Made by a program: the position numbers and the translations under genes. A stretch of 64,000 nt of DNA from Bacteroidetes bacterium HGW-Bacteroidetes-10. GTDB taxonomy: Bacteria > Bacteroidota > Bacteroidia > Bacteroidales > UBA932. Below the pieces are notes generated by a model, which was given only the letters and a program-made list of their open reading frames with translations, had not been told where the DNA came from and made no database searches. Every line of letters starts with the position of its first letter. Within the stretch, counting starts at the first letter, position 1. The stretch covers positions 1-64,000 of the forward strand of contig PHDT01000004.1 of assembly GCA_002842695.1 (NCBI GenBank), read 5' to 3'. Shown here piece after piece: positions 42,670 through 52,883 of the stretch.

Positions 42670-43632
42670 CTATTCGAATTTCCAGCTCTCCAGATCTCTG
42701 ATACCTGCCATGAATTCGCCGGTTGCCATTCTCCTTTTACCGGAAGGCTGAAGTAAAGTTACTGAAAGGTATTCGTCGCCGCAGGCGACCATGAAAGAGC
42801 TTTTCGATGTCTTAACAATGGTTCCGGGTGAATGTTCACACTTTTGAGCAATTACGGCTGCAGAAAATATCTTTACCTGGATCTCCCTGCCATCTGCTTT
42901 CATAACTGAATATGCAGCCGGGTAAGGACTTAGCCCTCTTATCTGATTGCTGATTCTCTCTGCACTCTGCTTCCAGTCAATGTGTCCGGTCTCACGGTTA
43001 AGCTTAGGAGCCGGTTTTAGCTCCTCTTCTCTCTGAGCTGGTTGAGGTACAGGCACTGCATTACCCGAAAAGAGAGCATCTGCAGTCTTTACAACCAGTC
43101 CTGAGCCAATCTCCATCAGTTTGTCATGAAGTGTCCCCATGTTGTCTTCAGGCTCAATGATGCACTCCTCCTGAAACAGTATTGCACCAGTGTCTATCTT
43201 TTCATCCAGAAGAAAAGTTGTTACTCCTGTCTTTGTCTCACCGTTGATGATTGCATGGTTTATGGGAGCAGCACCTCTGTAGTTTGGTAACAGTGATGCA
43301 TGAAGATTAAAAGTTCCCAGTCTGGGCATTTTCCAGACATCTGCAGGCAGCATCCTGAAGGCAACGACTATAAAAAGGTCGGCTTCGACAGAAGCAAGTT
43401 GTTTAAGAAACTCAGGGTCCTTCAGAGAGAGTGGCTGAAGCACCTCAAGGCCCTTCTCCTCTGCAAACTGCTTTACATCGCTTCGTATGAGCTGCAGGCC
43501 GCGTCCCCCCGGTTTGTCGGGAGCTGTTATTACAGCGGCTACTTCATATCCCGATTCCAAGAGATTTTTCAGGGGAGCAACTGCAAATTGCGGCGTCCCC
43601 ATATATACTATTTTTTTACCTGTTTTCATCAC
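42670..43632 (-). CDS. fmt: Methionyl-tRNA formyltransferase
   Basis: The 320-residue enzyme formylates initiator Met-tRNA. The N-domain has KIVYMGTPQFAVAPL, FNLHASLLPNYRGAAPINHAI (Asn, His), TTFLLDEKIDTGAILFQEE; the C-domain follows to WKFE. The first two codons are both ATG; the start overlaps the LptF-type gene by 4 bp. A peptide deformylase gene is not adjacent. Confidence 0.95.
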   Translation of the reverse strand: MMKTGKKIVYMGTPQFAVAPLKNLLESGYEVAAVITAPDKPGGRGLQLIRSDVKQFAEEKGLEVLQPLSLKDPEFLKQLASVEADLFIVVAFRMLPADVWKMPRLGTFNLHASLLPNYRGAAPINHAIINGETKTGVTTFLLDEKIDTGAILFQEECIIEPEDNMGTLHDKLMEIGSGLVVKTADALFSGNAVPVPQPAQREEELKPAPKLNRETGHIDWKQSAERISNQIRGLSPYPAAYSVMKADGREIQVKIFSAAVIAQKCEHSPGTIVKTSKSSFMVACGDEYLSVTLLQPSGKRRMATGEFMAGIRDLESWKFE

Positions 43633-45071
43633 TGTATATTGTTATCTCCCTTATCTCCCATGAGCTTTCTGAAGAAAGCAAGATATTTCTCCGGATTGAA
43701 CAAATTTGAATCCTGAGTAGACTTCCATGTGAGAAAGATTCCTATTGGAAGCAGAATGATTGAAGAAATAAGGCTTCCCATACCGGGAGAGAGGGAGCCG
43801 TCCGTTGCCAGTTTTTTGCCCGATATATCAATTACCCAGTAGAAGACAAAAAACAGAATTGAAATAACTGATGGAGTTCCGAGTCCTCCTTTGCGGATAA
43901 TTGCACCAAGCGGAGCTCCAATGAAAAAGAATATCAGGCAGGCAAGAGAGACCGTGAATTTTCGGTATAGAGCGCTCCTGGCCTGTCTCAGGGGGAGAGG
44001 GTACTGCTGCTCCTCAATCTCGTAATTGTCCAGAAGTGCATTTGCAGTCTCCATCTGGGCAATTGCCTGCTCGTATGTGCTTTGCTTCTCTTCCGGGCTT
44101 TCCCATTTAAGAAGCTGATCAATATCAACTTTGGCGGTATATTTATTTGTAACCGAGGAGTCGAATTGTCTAGAGTAGTTTAGTCCGGCAGCCATAATAA
44201 GATTCCTTACCTGAAACTCTTTCACTTTTGCATAGGTGGTATCAAGAGAGTCCCTCATTATTCTGAGCTCGCTTATTTTAAGGGCATTTACCTCTCCGCT
44301 GAACCGTCCCGATTCTGATCGCTGAAATGCATAGTTGGCCAGGGAGATTACCATCTCCTGTTTTTTGAACCCAACTTTTTGCATTGTGTATGATGTGTCC
44401 ATCATAGATTCACGGGGAGTCTCTTCGTATGTGTTTCCGTCGTAAAGTGTAAAGAGAAGGTTTTGTTTATCTCCTGTTAGCTTTATTGAGCCTGAATCTG
44501 CGACGGTAATGCTGGTATTGCCTAGGTTTCTCGAGTGATCATAAACCATTAGCTTGTATAGAATATCTGTCTTTTCGTCTCGCCTGTCAATGCGCAGAGT
44601 ATAGTTCTCAATACCATCATAGAATATTCCGGTTGGGATGCTTATCTCCTCCTTGGTGCGGTTGATGTCGTCCCGCAGAGTGTAGATGTTGTCGTATGCC
44701 AGCGGTATGAGATTGTTGGATGCAAAGAATGCTCCTGTTGAAATTAGAACAGATACAACAATAAGTGGAGTTAGAACTCTGGGCAGTGAGATTCCGGCAG
44801 CCTTCATTGCCAGCAGCTCGTTATTTTCTCCAAATCCTCCCAGGGTCATTATTGATGCCAGCAGTGTTGCCAGCGGAAGGGCCAGAGGTATGAGCGTTGC
44901 CGCTCCCCAGCCCATAAATTCCAGGATAACTCCAAAGCTAAGCCCCTTCCCCACAAGTTCATCTATGTAAAGCCACAGAAAGTGCATCATCAGGACAAAG
45001 GTCACGATGAGGAATGTGAGAATAAAGGGCCCCAGAAAGGCCTGAACTATGAACCTGTCTAATTTTTTCAA
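43629..45071 (-). CDS. LptF/LptG-family permease, long form
   Basis: The 480-residue protein starts MKKLDRFIVQAFLGPFILTF. It has three N-terminal membrane segments, a long periplasmic domain (about 125-360) with a charged insertion (EESPEEKQSTYEQAIAQ-type region), and three C-terminal segments (FFFIGAPLGAIIRKGGLGTP). It is an LPS export permease, likely LptF in partnership with the product of 37408-38499. It is 6 bp after alaS and 4 bp overlapping fmt. Confidence 0.88.
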   Translation of the reverse strand: MKKLDRFIVQAFLGPFILTFLIVTFVLMMHFLWLYIDELVGKGLSFGVILEFMGWGAATLIPLALPLATLLASIMTLGGFGENNELLAMKAAGISLPRVLTPLIVVSVLISTGAFFASNNLIPLAYDNIYTLRDDINRTKEEISIPTGIFYDGIENYTLRIDRRDEKTDILYKLMVYDHSRNLGNTSITVADSGSIKLTGDKQNLLFTLYDGNTYEETPRESMMDTSYTMQKVGFKKQEMVISLANYAFQRSESGRFSGEVNALKISELRIMRDSLDTTYAKVKEFQVRNLIMAAGLNYSRQFDSSVTNKYTAKVDIDQLLKWESPEEKQSTYEQAIAQMETANALLDNYEIEEQQYPLPLRQARSALYRKFTVSLACLIFFFIGAPLGAIIRKGGLGTPSVISILFFVFYWVIDISGKKLATDGSLSPGMGSLISSIILLPIGIFLTWKSTQDSNLFNPEKYLAFFRKLMGDKGDNNIQ

Positions 45072-45077
45072 AGTGCT

Positions 45078-47687
45078 CTATTTTGTAGCTAATTCTATCA
45101 GCTTTCCAATTGCAGCGGAGATGCCTTCCGGATTTTTACCTCCGGCGGTTGCAAAGAATGGCTGTCCGCCTCCGCCACCGTTAATGAGTTTTGAAGCCTC
45201 CCTGATGTCTTTGCCTGCATTGCATCCGTGGGCAACAAGGTCGTCTGTGTACATGACAGCAAGGTTTGCCTTCTCTTCGAAGGTATATCCTGCAATAAGC
45301 ACAGTGTTTTCATCGCTGCGGAACAGCATTGCAAGGTTCTTTACAACCTCAGGATGGTATTCACCGCTCAATGTAACAACATTCAGACCATTTATGTACT
45401 GTTTTTCGTTCATAAGCTGTTTTCGCAGGTCTGCTGCCCTCTCTCTCATGAACTCTTCAACTTTCTTTTTGAATGAGTCATTCTCCTCAATCAGTTTTGT
45501 AATGCTGGCAACAAGGTTAGGGGAGTTATTGAAAAAGCCTTTGAGCGAAGAGATTATATCTTCATTAAGGTGTACAAGATTTTCTGCATGTACTCCTGTT
45601 GTTGCCTCAATTCTTCTTACACCTGCAGCAATTGCAGATTCTGAAATAATCTTGAAAAGACCAATATTTCCTGTTGCAGATGTATGTGTGCCTCCGCAAA
45701 GCTCAATTGACTCTCCAAATTTGATGACACGAACATGGTCACCGTATTTCTCTCCAAAAAGAGCCATTGCGCCCATTGCCTTTGCCTTCTCAACAGGAAC
45801 TTCGCGAAACTCATCCCTGCCTGAATTTTCTCTGACAAGCTCATTAACCCTCTTCTCCACCTCTCTGAGGATTTCCGGAGTAACTCGCTCAAAGTGTGAG
45901 AAGTCAAAGCGAAAATATGTGCTGCTTACAAGAGATCCCTTCTGTTCAATATGTGTTCCCAGTATCTCTCTGAGCGCTTTGTGAAGAAGGTGGGTGGCAG
46001 TATGGTTGTTTGCTGTCGACTTCCTTTTAACTTCGTCGACTCTGGCTGTGAAGAGTGCACTTGCATCTGAAGGTATCTTCTCGGCTATATGAATAATGAG
46101 GTTATTCTCCTTAACTGTATTGACAATTGCTATCTTTTCACCAGACGGAGATTCGATGTGCCCTGTGTCTCCAACCTGACCACCACTCTCTGCATAGAAC
46201 GGGCTCTTGTCGAGTACAATCTGAAAGAGCTCCTTGTTTTTTGTTTTAACTGACCGGTAGCGGGTTATCTGAACCTGCTCCACTGTGTGTTCGTAGCCGG
46301 TAAACTCTACTCCGCTGTACGGACGGACCTCAATCCAGTCTCCCTCTTCACTTGATGTCGCATTTCTGCTTCTCTCTTTTTGTTTTTCGAGCTCTTTTTC
46401 AAATGATGCAGTATCAATTGAGTAACCATTCTCTCTTGCGATAAGCTCACTCAAATCCGGAGGGAATCCGTATGTGTCGTAAAGAATGAAGGCATCTTCG
46501 CCCGGGATTATCTTTCCGGCTTCGTATCTGGCCATGAGGTTATCCATAAGTTTAATTCCCTTCCCGAGTGTGCGAAGGAATGACTCCTCCTCCTCTTTAA
46601 TAACCTTTGTAACCAGATCCTGCTGTTTTGCAAGCTCAGGGAAGGCGCTGCCCATCTCATTTACAAGAGTTGGGACCAGTCTGCAAAGGAATGGTTCATC
46701 CACTCCCAGGAATGTGTAGGCATACCTTACAGCTCTTCTGAGAATTCTGCGGATAACATATCCCGCCTTTACATTTGAAGGAAGCTGACCATCTGCTATA
46801 GAAAAGCTGATTGCTCTTATATGGTCTGCAATTACCCTCATTGCTACATCTACCTGAGCATCCCTTCCGTACTCCTTGCCGCAATGCTCAGAGATTTTTG
46901 CAATCATGTTTGAAAAGACATCGGTATCGTAGTTGCTCTTCTTGCCTTGCATTGCCATACAGAGGCGCTCGAGTCCCATTCCGGTGTCCACATGTTTCTG
47001 AGGAAGCGGAACAAGCTCTCCGTTTGCTTTTCTGTTATACTGGATGAATACCAGGTTCCAGATTTCAATTACCAGGTGGTGTCCCTTGTTTACAAGTTCG
47101 CTTCCCGCCAGGGCTGCTCTCTCTTCGTTACTTCTGATATCGACATGGATTTCACTGCATGGACCGCACGGACCGGTGTCTCCCATCTCCCAGAAATTAT
47201 CCTTTTTATTTCCGTTAAGTATCCTTTCTGCAGGCAAATACCTGAGCCAGCGATCTCTGGCCTCCTGGTCTGCTCCAATGCCCTCCTCAGGACTTCCCTC
47301 GAATACCGTTGCATAGAGACGATCCTTGTCAAGCTTGTAAACTTCAGTGAGAAGTTCCCATGCCCAGTCTATGGCCTCATTTTTGAAGTAGTCTCCAAAA
47401 CTCCAGTTGCCGAGCATCTCGAACATCGTATGGTGATAGCTGTCGTGTCCCACCTCTTCGAGGTCGTTGTGTTTGCCGCTCACGCGGAGACATTTCTGAG
47501 TGTCTGCAACTCTTGGATACTTTGCAGGTTCGTTGCCAAGGAACCAGTCTTTAAACTGATTCATTCCGGCATTTGTAAACATGAGAGTTGGGTCGTCCTT
47601 AACCACCATTGGTGCAGAGGGAACAACTGTGTGACCTTTGCCGGCGAAGAAATTCAGGAAATTATCGCGTATCTCTTTTGATGTCAT
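45078..47687 (-). CDS. alaS: Alanyl-tRNA synthetase
   Basis: The 869-residue class II synthetase has the catalytic domain ([43 protein letters not shown]), the editing domain with zinc ligands HTATH (about residue 557-561) and CGGTH, and a C-terminal oligomerisation domain ending [20 protein letters not shown]. First gene of a four-gene operon. A 6-bp palindrome lies at its predicted transcript start. Confidence 0.97.
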   Translation of the reverse strand: MTSKEIRDNFLNFFAGKGHTVVPSAPMVVKDDPTLMFTNAGMNQFKDWFLGNEPAKYPRVADTQKCLRVSGKHNDLEEVGHDSYHHTMFEMLGNWSFGDYFKNEAIDWAWELLTEVYKLDKDRLYATVFEGSPEEGIGADQEARDRWLRYLPAERILNGNKKDNFWEMGDTGPCGPCSEIHVDIRSNEERAALAGSELVNKGHHLVIEIWNLVFIQYNRKANGELVPLPQKHVDTGMGLERLCMAMQGKKSNYDTDVFSNMIAKISEHCGKEYGRDAQVDVAMRVIADHIRAISFSIADGQLPSNVKAGYVIRRILRRAVRYAYTFLGVDEPFLCRLVPTLVNEMGSAFPELAKQQDLVTKVIKEEEESFLRTLGKGIKLMDNLMARYEAGKIIPGEDAFILYDTYGFPPDLSELIARENGYSIDTASFEKELEKQKERSRNATSSEEGDWIEVRPYSGVEFTGYEHTVEQVQITRYRSVKTKNKELFQIVLDKSPFYAESGGQVGDTGHIESPSGEKIAIVNTVKENNLIIHIAEKIPSDASALFTARVDEVKRKSTANNHTATHLLHKALREILGTHIEQKGSLVSSTYFRFDFSHFERVTPEILREVEKRVNELVRENSGRDEFREVPVEKAKAMGAMALFGEKYGDHVRVIKFGESIELCGGTHTSATGNIGLFKIISESAIAAGVRRIEATTGVHAENLVHLNEDIISSLKGFFNNSPNLVASITKLIEENDSFKKKVEEFMRERAADLRKQLMNEKQYINGLNVVTLSGEYHPEVVKNLAMLFRSDENTVLIAGYTFEEKANLAVMYTDDLVAHGCNAGKDIREASKLINGGGGGQPFFATAGGKNPEGISAAIGKLIELATK

Positions 47688-47702
47688 ATTATTCGGTATT
47701 CT

Positions 47703-47731
47703 GGTTCAGTTTTAAATGAACCACAAAAATA
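47703..47731 (-). promoter_or_regulatory. Promoter and palindrome of alaS
   Basis: Minus-strand TATTTTTG (47724-47731) predicts a start near 47717. The palindrome GGTTCA-8 nt-TGAACC (47703-47722) covers this start. In E. coli AlaRS represses its own gene by binding a palindrome at the start site, so autoregulation is possible here. Confidence 0.5.
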
Positions 47732-47751
47732 GGTTTTTTATTAAAAATATT

Positions 47752-47759
47752 TACATTTG
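47752..47759 (+). promoter_or_regulatory. -7 box for the M23 gene cluster
   Basis: TACATTTG is 26 bp before ATG 47786 and divergent to alaS. Confidence 0.5.
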
Positions 47760-47785
47760 CACGAATTTAAGGTTAAATTTCCCCA

Positions 47786-48760
47786 ATGTCAAACAATAAA
47801 AGGTATAAGTTCAATCCGGAAACACTTGCTTACGAGATCCACAAAATCTCTGTAAAGGCCAGGTTTTCCAAGGGTTTCATTATATTCCTGGTGAGCATTG
47901 CGGTTTCATTCGGATATTATTTCATCTATACAGAGTATTTTGGTCTGGAAACTCCCAAAATGCTAAGTATCAGAAGTAAAAATACAGAATTGGCAAACAG
48001 GTTGTCGCTTCTGGAGCGCAGATTTGAGGCTGCAAACCGTACGCTCATCTCTTTACAAATTAGAGATAATTATGTTTACAGACCCATCTTTGGTATGGAG
48101 GAGATCTCTCAGGAGGTTAGAAATGCCGGATTTGGAGGTGTTAACAGGTACTCTTACCTGGAAACTGTAGATCGTTCAGGTATTCTCACTAATACGGTGA
48201 TGAGTATTGATCAGCTTTATAAAAAGGCATTTATTCAGAGCCGTTCTTTTGATGAGGTTTCTCAGCTTGCAAAGAATGCAGACGAGATGTCGCTTTGTGT
48301 TCCTGCAATTCCTCCGGTTAATGTTGCCTCAAGAAAAATCAGATTTTCGAGCACTTTCGGATACAGACCTGATCCTTTTAACGGTGCTTACAGAATGCAT
48401 ACAGGTATTGACCTCTCAGGTCCTGCAAACGAACCAATCTATGCAACCGGCAATGGAAAGGTATCGGAGATTGGATACGATTTCTTTGGTTATGGCAATT
48501 ATATTATTGTTGACCACGGATTTGGATACAAGACAAGATATGCTCACTTAAAAACTGCACATGTTACAATGGGCAGAAAAGTTCAGAGGGGAGAACACAT
48601 AGCAAATATGGGAAACACCGGTCGTTCAAAGGGAAATCACCTTCACTACGAGGTAATTTACAGAAACCGTCCTGTGAATCCGCTTAACTACTACAACAGA
48701 GATATCGCTTCCGAAGAGTTTCTGGCTCTGGTCGAGCCTAAATCTCAACCTAAAGGATAG
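47786..48760 (+). CDS. M23 peptidase with membrane anchor (first copy)
   Basis: The 324-residue protein has an N-terminal anchor at about 29-50, a coiled coil (about 63-90) and a LytM/M23 domain at about 205-305. The zinc set is intact: HTGIDLSGP (His, Asp), YAHLK and NHLHYEV (HxH). It should cut peptidoglycan cross-bridges in the periplasm. Five bp later follows a second protein of the same plan. Confidence 0.9.
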   Translation: MSNNKRYKFNPETLAYEIHKISVKARFSKGFIIFLVSIAVSFGYYFIYTEYFGLETPKMLSIRSKNTELANRLSLLERRFEAANRTLISLQIRDNYVYRPIFGMEEISQEVRNAGFGGVNRYSYLETVDRSGILTNTVMSIDQLYKKAFIQSRSFDEVSQLAKNADEMSLCVPAIPPVNVASRKIRFSSTFGYRPDPFNGAYRMHTGIDLSGPANEPIYATGNGKVSEIGYDFFGYGNYIIVDHGFGYKTRYAHLKTAHVTMGRKVQRGEHIANMGNTGRSKGNHLHYEVIYRNRPVNPLNYYNRDIASEEFLALVEPKSQPKG

Positions 48761-48765
48761 TCTGT

Positions 48766-49719
48766 ATGAGTAAATATAAATTTAACAAGGATCAGCTGAG
48801 ATTTGTGGAGGACAAGCTGGGGTTGAAAGGCAAGCTCGGAGTTGTTATCAAGTATCTTTTGGTTAGTGTCCTGCTGGCAATTTTCTATTATATTATTGCT
48901 GCGCTTATTTTCAATACAAGAGAGGAGGAGAGGCTTGTGAGAGAGCGTGAGCTGATGGAACGGGAGTACAGAAATGTGAGTGAAAAGATTGATCTGCTTG
49001 AGGATGTTCTTGAAGATCTTCAGGAGAGGGACAGAGAGATATATATGAGTATTTTCAAGGCTTCCCCGCCGGATTTGATCTCATCTGGGTATAGTCCTGA
49101 AGTTTACAGTCAGCTCGATTCTCTGGGTGATATGGAGATTGTTAAGTTTTCTGTAAAGATGGCTCAGGAGCTTGAGGCTGAGACAAAAACAGCCGGACAG
49201 AAGCTGGAGTTGATTTACAATGAGCTTAAGGGTGCAGAAAACTCAACTGATATTCCCTCAATCATACCTATCAAGGGTATGTCGGTGAACCAGACAGGGG
49301 CAAGTATCGGAAAGAAGATACACCCTTTTTACAAGACGACTACAGACCATACCGGCATTGATTTGCTTGCTCCGATAGGTACTGAGGTTGTCTCTTCGGC
49401 AAACGGAGTAGTTGTGGATGTGATAAAGTCAGACAGGGGAAGGGGAAATCAGGTTGTAATTGAGCACTGGGGAAGCTATAGAACAATGTATGCACACATG
49501 GGAGATGTTCTTGTGAGAAAATCTCAGCCTGTAAAGCAGGGTGCGGTTATTGGCAGGGTGGGAAACACCGGCCTTTCGTTTGCTCCGCATCTTCACTATG
49601 AGGTGCTGCTCAACGGAAAACCCGTGGAGCCAGTTAACTACTTTTTTGCAGATATTACGCCTGCTCAGTACAGAGAGATGCTCATGATTGCTCTCAATAC
49701 AGGACAGTCACTAGATTAA
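48766..49719 (+). CDS. M23 peptidase with membrane anchor (second copy)
   Basis: The 317-residue protein has an anchor at about 26-50, a charged coiled coil (about 55-90), and an M23 domain at about 190-300 with HTGIDLLAP, YAHMG and PHLHYEVL. It is a diverged tandem paralogue of the gene before it, and both open with a short K-F-N motif followed by a hydrophobic anchor. Both are probably zinc-active; a division of labour in cell-wall turnover is likely but not shown. Confidence 0.9.
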   Translation: MSKYKFNKDQLRFVEDKLGLKGKLGVVIKYLLVSVLLAIFYYIIAALIFNTREEERLVRERELMEREYRNVSEKIDLLEDVLEDLQERDREIYMSIFKASPPDLISSGYSPEVYSQLDSLGDMEIVKFSVKMAQELEAETKTAGQKLELIYNELKGAENSTDIPSIIPIKGMSVNQTGASIGKKIHPFYKTTTDHTGIDLLAPIGTEVVSSANGVVVDVIKSDRGRGNQVVIEHWGSYRTMYAHMGDVLVRKSQPVKQGAVIGRVGNTGLSFAPHLHYEVLLNGKPVEPVNYFFADITPAQYREMLMIALNTGQSLD

Positions 49720-49742
49720 GTAACATATAAATTTCCAGCATT

Positions 49743-50081
49743 ATGCCTTATAAAGAATATAAACCGGAAAAGCTTTACTACACAATTGGCGAGGTGGCTG
49801 CAATCCTGGAGGAGAACACTTCACTGGTGAGATTCTGGGCTCAGAAATTTCCTGAATATATCAAGCCTGCCAGAAACAAAAAGGGAAACCGTCTCTTTAC
49901 TGCAGATGACCTTTCAAATTTCCGCCTGATATATTATCTTGTCAAGGAGAGGGGAATGACTCTTGAGGGAGCTGCAAAGAGAATGAAGGACAACAAGGAG
50001 GGAGTTGACCGCCGTGTTGACGTTATCGAATCTCTTACAAGCATCAGGGAGAGACTGACGGAAATTTCGAACGCGCTTTAA
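49743..50081 (+). CDS. MerR-family regulator
   Basis: The 112-residue protein has a MerR winged helix (YYTIGEVAAILEENTSLVRFWAQKFP, KKGNRLFTADDLSNFRLIYYLVKERGMT) and a short C-terminal helix. There is no effector domain or Cys ligand set. In this setting it could control the M23 genes or itself; nothing in the sequence shows its target. Confidence 0.9.
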   Translation: MPYKEYKPEKLYYTIGEVAAILEENTSLVRFWAQKFPEYIKPARNKKGNRLFTADDLSNFRLIYYLVKERGMTLEGAAKRMKDNKEGVDRRVDVIESLTSIRERLTEISNAL

Positions 50082-50083
50082 TA

Positions 50084-50860
50084 ATGAAAGCAGGAGATAT
50101 TGCAGCAATAATTGAGGAGCTTGCTCCGGGACATCTTCAGGAGAGCTGGGACAATTCCGGTTTTACTATTGGTGCTCCTCACAAGGAGGTAAACTCTGCT
50201 CTTCTTGCGCTGGATTGTACTCCGGAGGTTTTGCAGGAGGCGGTGGAGAAGGGAATCGGCATGATTATAACTCATCATCCGCTTATCTTTTCGCCTCTCA
50301 AAAGAATTGTGGGAGCCAGTGTTGTGGAGAGGATGGTTGAGACTGCAATAAAAAATGATATAGTTATCTATTCTGCTCATACCAATGCAGATAAGATTCT
50401 GCCGGGTGTAAGCGGCCTTATGGCTTCCAGGCTTGGGCTTGTGAATGTGGAGATTCTGGATAAGGAGGATGGTGGTGAAACCGGCCTGGGTGTTGTGGGG
50501 GATTTTGAGAGTGCTTTCTCTTTTCCGGAGGTGCTGGAGCTTGTTAAAAGCCGGTTCTCTCTGAGCTTGGTTCGCTGCTCAAAACCGGCTGATGGGAAAA
50601 TTTCCAGAGTTGCGCTTTGCGGAGGGAGCGGGAGTTCGCTTATTCCTGCTGCAATAAAAAGTGGTGCTCAGTTGCTTATAACTGGCGATATTTCGTACCA
50701 CAGATTTTTATGTGAGAAGGGCTTCATGGTCATGGATATAGGACACTTTGAGAGTGAAACAGAGGTGCTTGACTTTCTTAAAGATGTACTGTTAAAAAAA
50801 TTAGTTAACTTTGAAGTTCGCATTTCAGACAACAATAATAATTTAATATACTATTACTAA
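50084..50860 (+). CDS. Nif3-like dinuclear metal protein
   Basis: The 258-residue protein has the NIF3/YbgI metal ligands: ALDCTPEVL, ITHHPLIFSPL (HH), YSAHTNAD and, near the end, DIGHFESE (His, Glu). It is the short form; many Bacteroidetes homologues are near 365 residues with an inserted PII-like domain, absent here. Biochemical role is unknown (GTP cyclohydrolase I type 2 was proposed for some). It starts 2 bp after the MerR gene. Confidence 0.9.
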   Translation: MKAGDIAAIIEELAPGHLQESWDNSGFTIGAPHKEVNSALLALDCTPEVLQEAVEKGIGMIITHHPLIFSPLKRIVGASVVERMVETAIKNDIVIYSAHTNADKILPGVSGLMASRLGLVNVEILDKEDGGETGLGVVGDFESAFSFPEVLELVKSRFSLSLVRCSKPADGKISRVALCGGSGSSLIPAAIKSGAQLLITGDISYHRFLCEKGFMVMDIGHFESETEVLDFLKDVLLKKLVNFEVRISDNNNNLIYYY

Positions 50861-50867
50861 GAGGGTT

Positions 50868-51680
50868 ATGGCAACAAAACAAAAACAGACAATAGAGACT
50901 CCTATTGACGGAGGTACCTTCATCTCTCTGCAGAAGAGCGCAAATGAGGGCGACCTTAGCATGGAGATCAAGCTTAGTTTGCTTTACAAGCTTCAGCAGG
51001 CAGACAGCAAAATTGACAAGATTCACCTGTTAAGGGGAGAGTTGCCTTTAGAGGTTAAGGACCTTGAGGATGATATTGAAGGGCTTAAGACAAGGGCTGA
51101 AAATCTTCAGACCGAAATTAAGGACATCGAGAAGCTCATCTATCAGAAAAAGATGGATCTTGATAACTCAAAGAGCCTTATTGAAAAATATACTGCGCAG
51201 CAGAATAATGTTAAAAACAATCGTGAGTACGATTCACTAACCAAAGAGATTGAATTCCAGGGTCTGGAGGCCGAACTTTCTGAGAAGAGAATCAAGGAGA
51301 ACACAATAATTCTGGCAGAGAAAAAGGCTGCCCATGCTATTGCTGTTACTGCTCTGGATGAGAGAAAAAAGGATCTTGAGACAAAACAGAGAGAGCTTGA
51401 TTCAATTGTTGCAGAGACTGCAAGGGAAGAAGAGGAACTTATTAAAATCTCTGAAGATATTCAGGTTCAGATTGACGCAAGAATGCTTGCAGCATACAAG
51501 AAGGTTCGTTCAAACGCAAGAAACGGGCTGGCTGTTGTTACAGTAAGAAGAGATGCATGCGCAGGTTGCTTCAACAAGATTCCGCCTCAGAGGCAGATGG
51601 ATATCGCTTCAAGCAAGAAAATTATTGTCTGCGAATATTGCGGCCGTATTCTGGTGAACGCTGAGTTCGAGAAAGAGTAA
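50868..51680 (+). CDS. Coiled-coil protein with C-terminal zinc ribbon
   Basis: The 270-residue protein is a long coiled coil (about 35-210) ending in a zinc ribbon, CAGCFNKIPPQ and CEYCGRILV (two C-x2-C pairs), as in the DUF164/C4-type zinc ribbon family. The first 30 residues (MATKQKQTIETPIDGG) are an extension beyond the family core; ATG 50958 is an alternative start. It is regularly found next to nif3 in this phylum. Function is unknown; a nucleic-acid or ribosome-related role has been suggested for relatives. Confidence 0.85.
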   Translation: MATKQKQTIETPIDGGTFISLQKSANEGDLSMEIKLSLLYKLQQADSKIDKIHLLRGELPLEVKDLEDDIEGLKTRAENLQTEIKDIEKLIYQKKMDLDNSKSLIEKYTAQQNNVKNNREYDSLTKEIEFQGLEAELSEKRIKENTIILAEKKAAHAIAVTALDERKKDLETKQRELDSIVAETAREEEELIKISEDIQVQIDARMLAAYKKVRSNARNGLAVVTVRRDACAGCFNKIPPQRQMDIASSKKIIVCEYCGRILVNAEFEKE

Positions 51681-52879
51681 TGTCCCGCGAACCTTATAGA
51701 TTAAGGGAGCTTTTTTTCAGACATGTAGGTCAGACTTCCCCTTCTCCTTTGGGATTTGAAATTCAAAGGGCGGAGGGGGTGTTTATGTATGGACCCGGCT
51801 CCAAAAGATACATAGATCTTGTATCTGGTGTTTCTGTTTCCAATGTAGGTCATTCAAATCCTGAAGTTGTTGAGGCAGTGAGAGAGCAGGCAGGCAAGTA
51901 TATGCACCTGATGGTCTACGGAGAGATTGTCCAGCAACCTCAGGTTGAGCATGCCAAGCTGCTCGCAGATGTGCTGCCAGATCCGCTTGAAGTGGTTTAC
52001 TATGTTAACTCAGGAAGTGAGGCAAATGAGGCGGCTCTGAAGCTGGCAAAACGCAAAACAGGCAGAACAGAGATTATCAGTTGCTACAACAGTTACCATG
52101 GGAGCACTCACGGGGTTTTAAGCCTGATGGGAAGTGAAACATTCAAGAGCTCTTTCCGTCCGCTGCTGCCAGATGTAAATCATATTTCTTTTAACTCTTT
52201 TCCGGATCTGGAAAAGATTACCGGTCGCACTGCTGCGGTAATTATTGAGCCCGTTCAGGGAGAGGGGGGAGTTATTCTGCCTGCTGAAGGTTATCTGGAG
52301 GCACTTAGGGAGAGGTGTACAAAAACAGGTACTGTTCTAATATTTGACGAGATACAGACTGGCTTTGGGAGGTGTGGAAAACTTTTTGCCTGTATAAGGT
52401 GGAAAGTTGTTCCCGATATTATTACCTTAGCAAAAGCATTGGGAGGCGGAATGCCCCTTGGTGCATTTGTGGCATCGGCTGAGCTGATGTCGCTCTGGCA
52501 AACGAATCCCGTACTCGGACATATTACTACTTTTGGGGGGCATCCTGTTTCATGCGCTGCTGCTCTTGCTGCCCTGAGAATATTACTGAGGGAAGACTGG
52601 GTTGAAGAGGCAGGAAGAAAGGGAGAGATTTATAAAAGTGAACTGGAGGTACATCCTGCAGTGAAAGAGATCAGGCAGGCCGGGCTTATTCTGGCTGTTG
52701 ATCTTGGAGATAGTGAGGCTGCCGGAAAAATTATTCCGCTGCTGCTGGAGGAGGGGATAATGAGTGACTGGTTCCTGTTTAATCCGACATCGTTCAGGAT
52801 TGCACCACCACTCTCAATAACAGATGAGGAGATTATGATGTCGCTGGAAGGTATTAAAAGAGCATTGGACAGATTATAG
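51680..52879 (+). CDS. Class III aminotransferase
   Basis: The 399-residue PLP enzyme has NSGSEANEAALKLAKRKTGR, SCYNSYHGSTHG, EPVQGEGGVILP, LIFDEIQTGFGRCGK and the Schiff-base Lys in ITLAKALGGGMPLGAFV. It resembles acetylornithine/ornithine-type aminotransferases, but with no arg genes around it the substrate is open. It starts on the last base of the preceding TAA. Confidence 0.87.
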   Translation: MSREPYRLRELFFRHVGQTSPSPLGFEIQRAEGVFMYGPGSKRYIDLVSGVSVSNVGHSNPEVVEAVREQAGKYMHLMVYGEIVQQPQVEHAKLLADVLPDPLEVVYYVNSGSEANEAALKLAKRKTGRTEIISCYNSYHGSTHGVLSLMGSETFKSSFRPLLPDVNHISFNSFPDLEKITGRTAAVIIEPVQGEGGVILPAEGYLEALRERCTKTGTVLIFDEIQTGFGRCGKLFACIRWKVVPDIITLAKALGGGMPLGAFVASAELMSLWQTNPVLGHITTFGGHPVSCAAALAALRILLREDWVEEAGRKGEIYKSELEVHPAVKEIRQAGLILAVDLGDSEAAGKIIPLLLEEGIMSDWFLFNPTSFRIAPPLSITDEEIMMSLEGIKRALDRL

Positions 52880-52883
52880 ATAT

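Noticed and set aside
45049..45984. 311-residue plus-strand frame
   Set aside because: Antisense to the 3' end of alaS; Ser-rich and without recognisable motifs.
46947..47681. 244-residue plus-strand frame
   Set aside because: Lies wholly antisense to alaS, whose translation is unmistakable; composition is that of a shadow frame.
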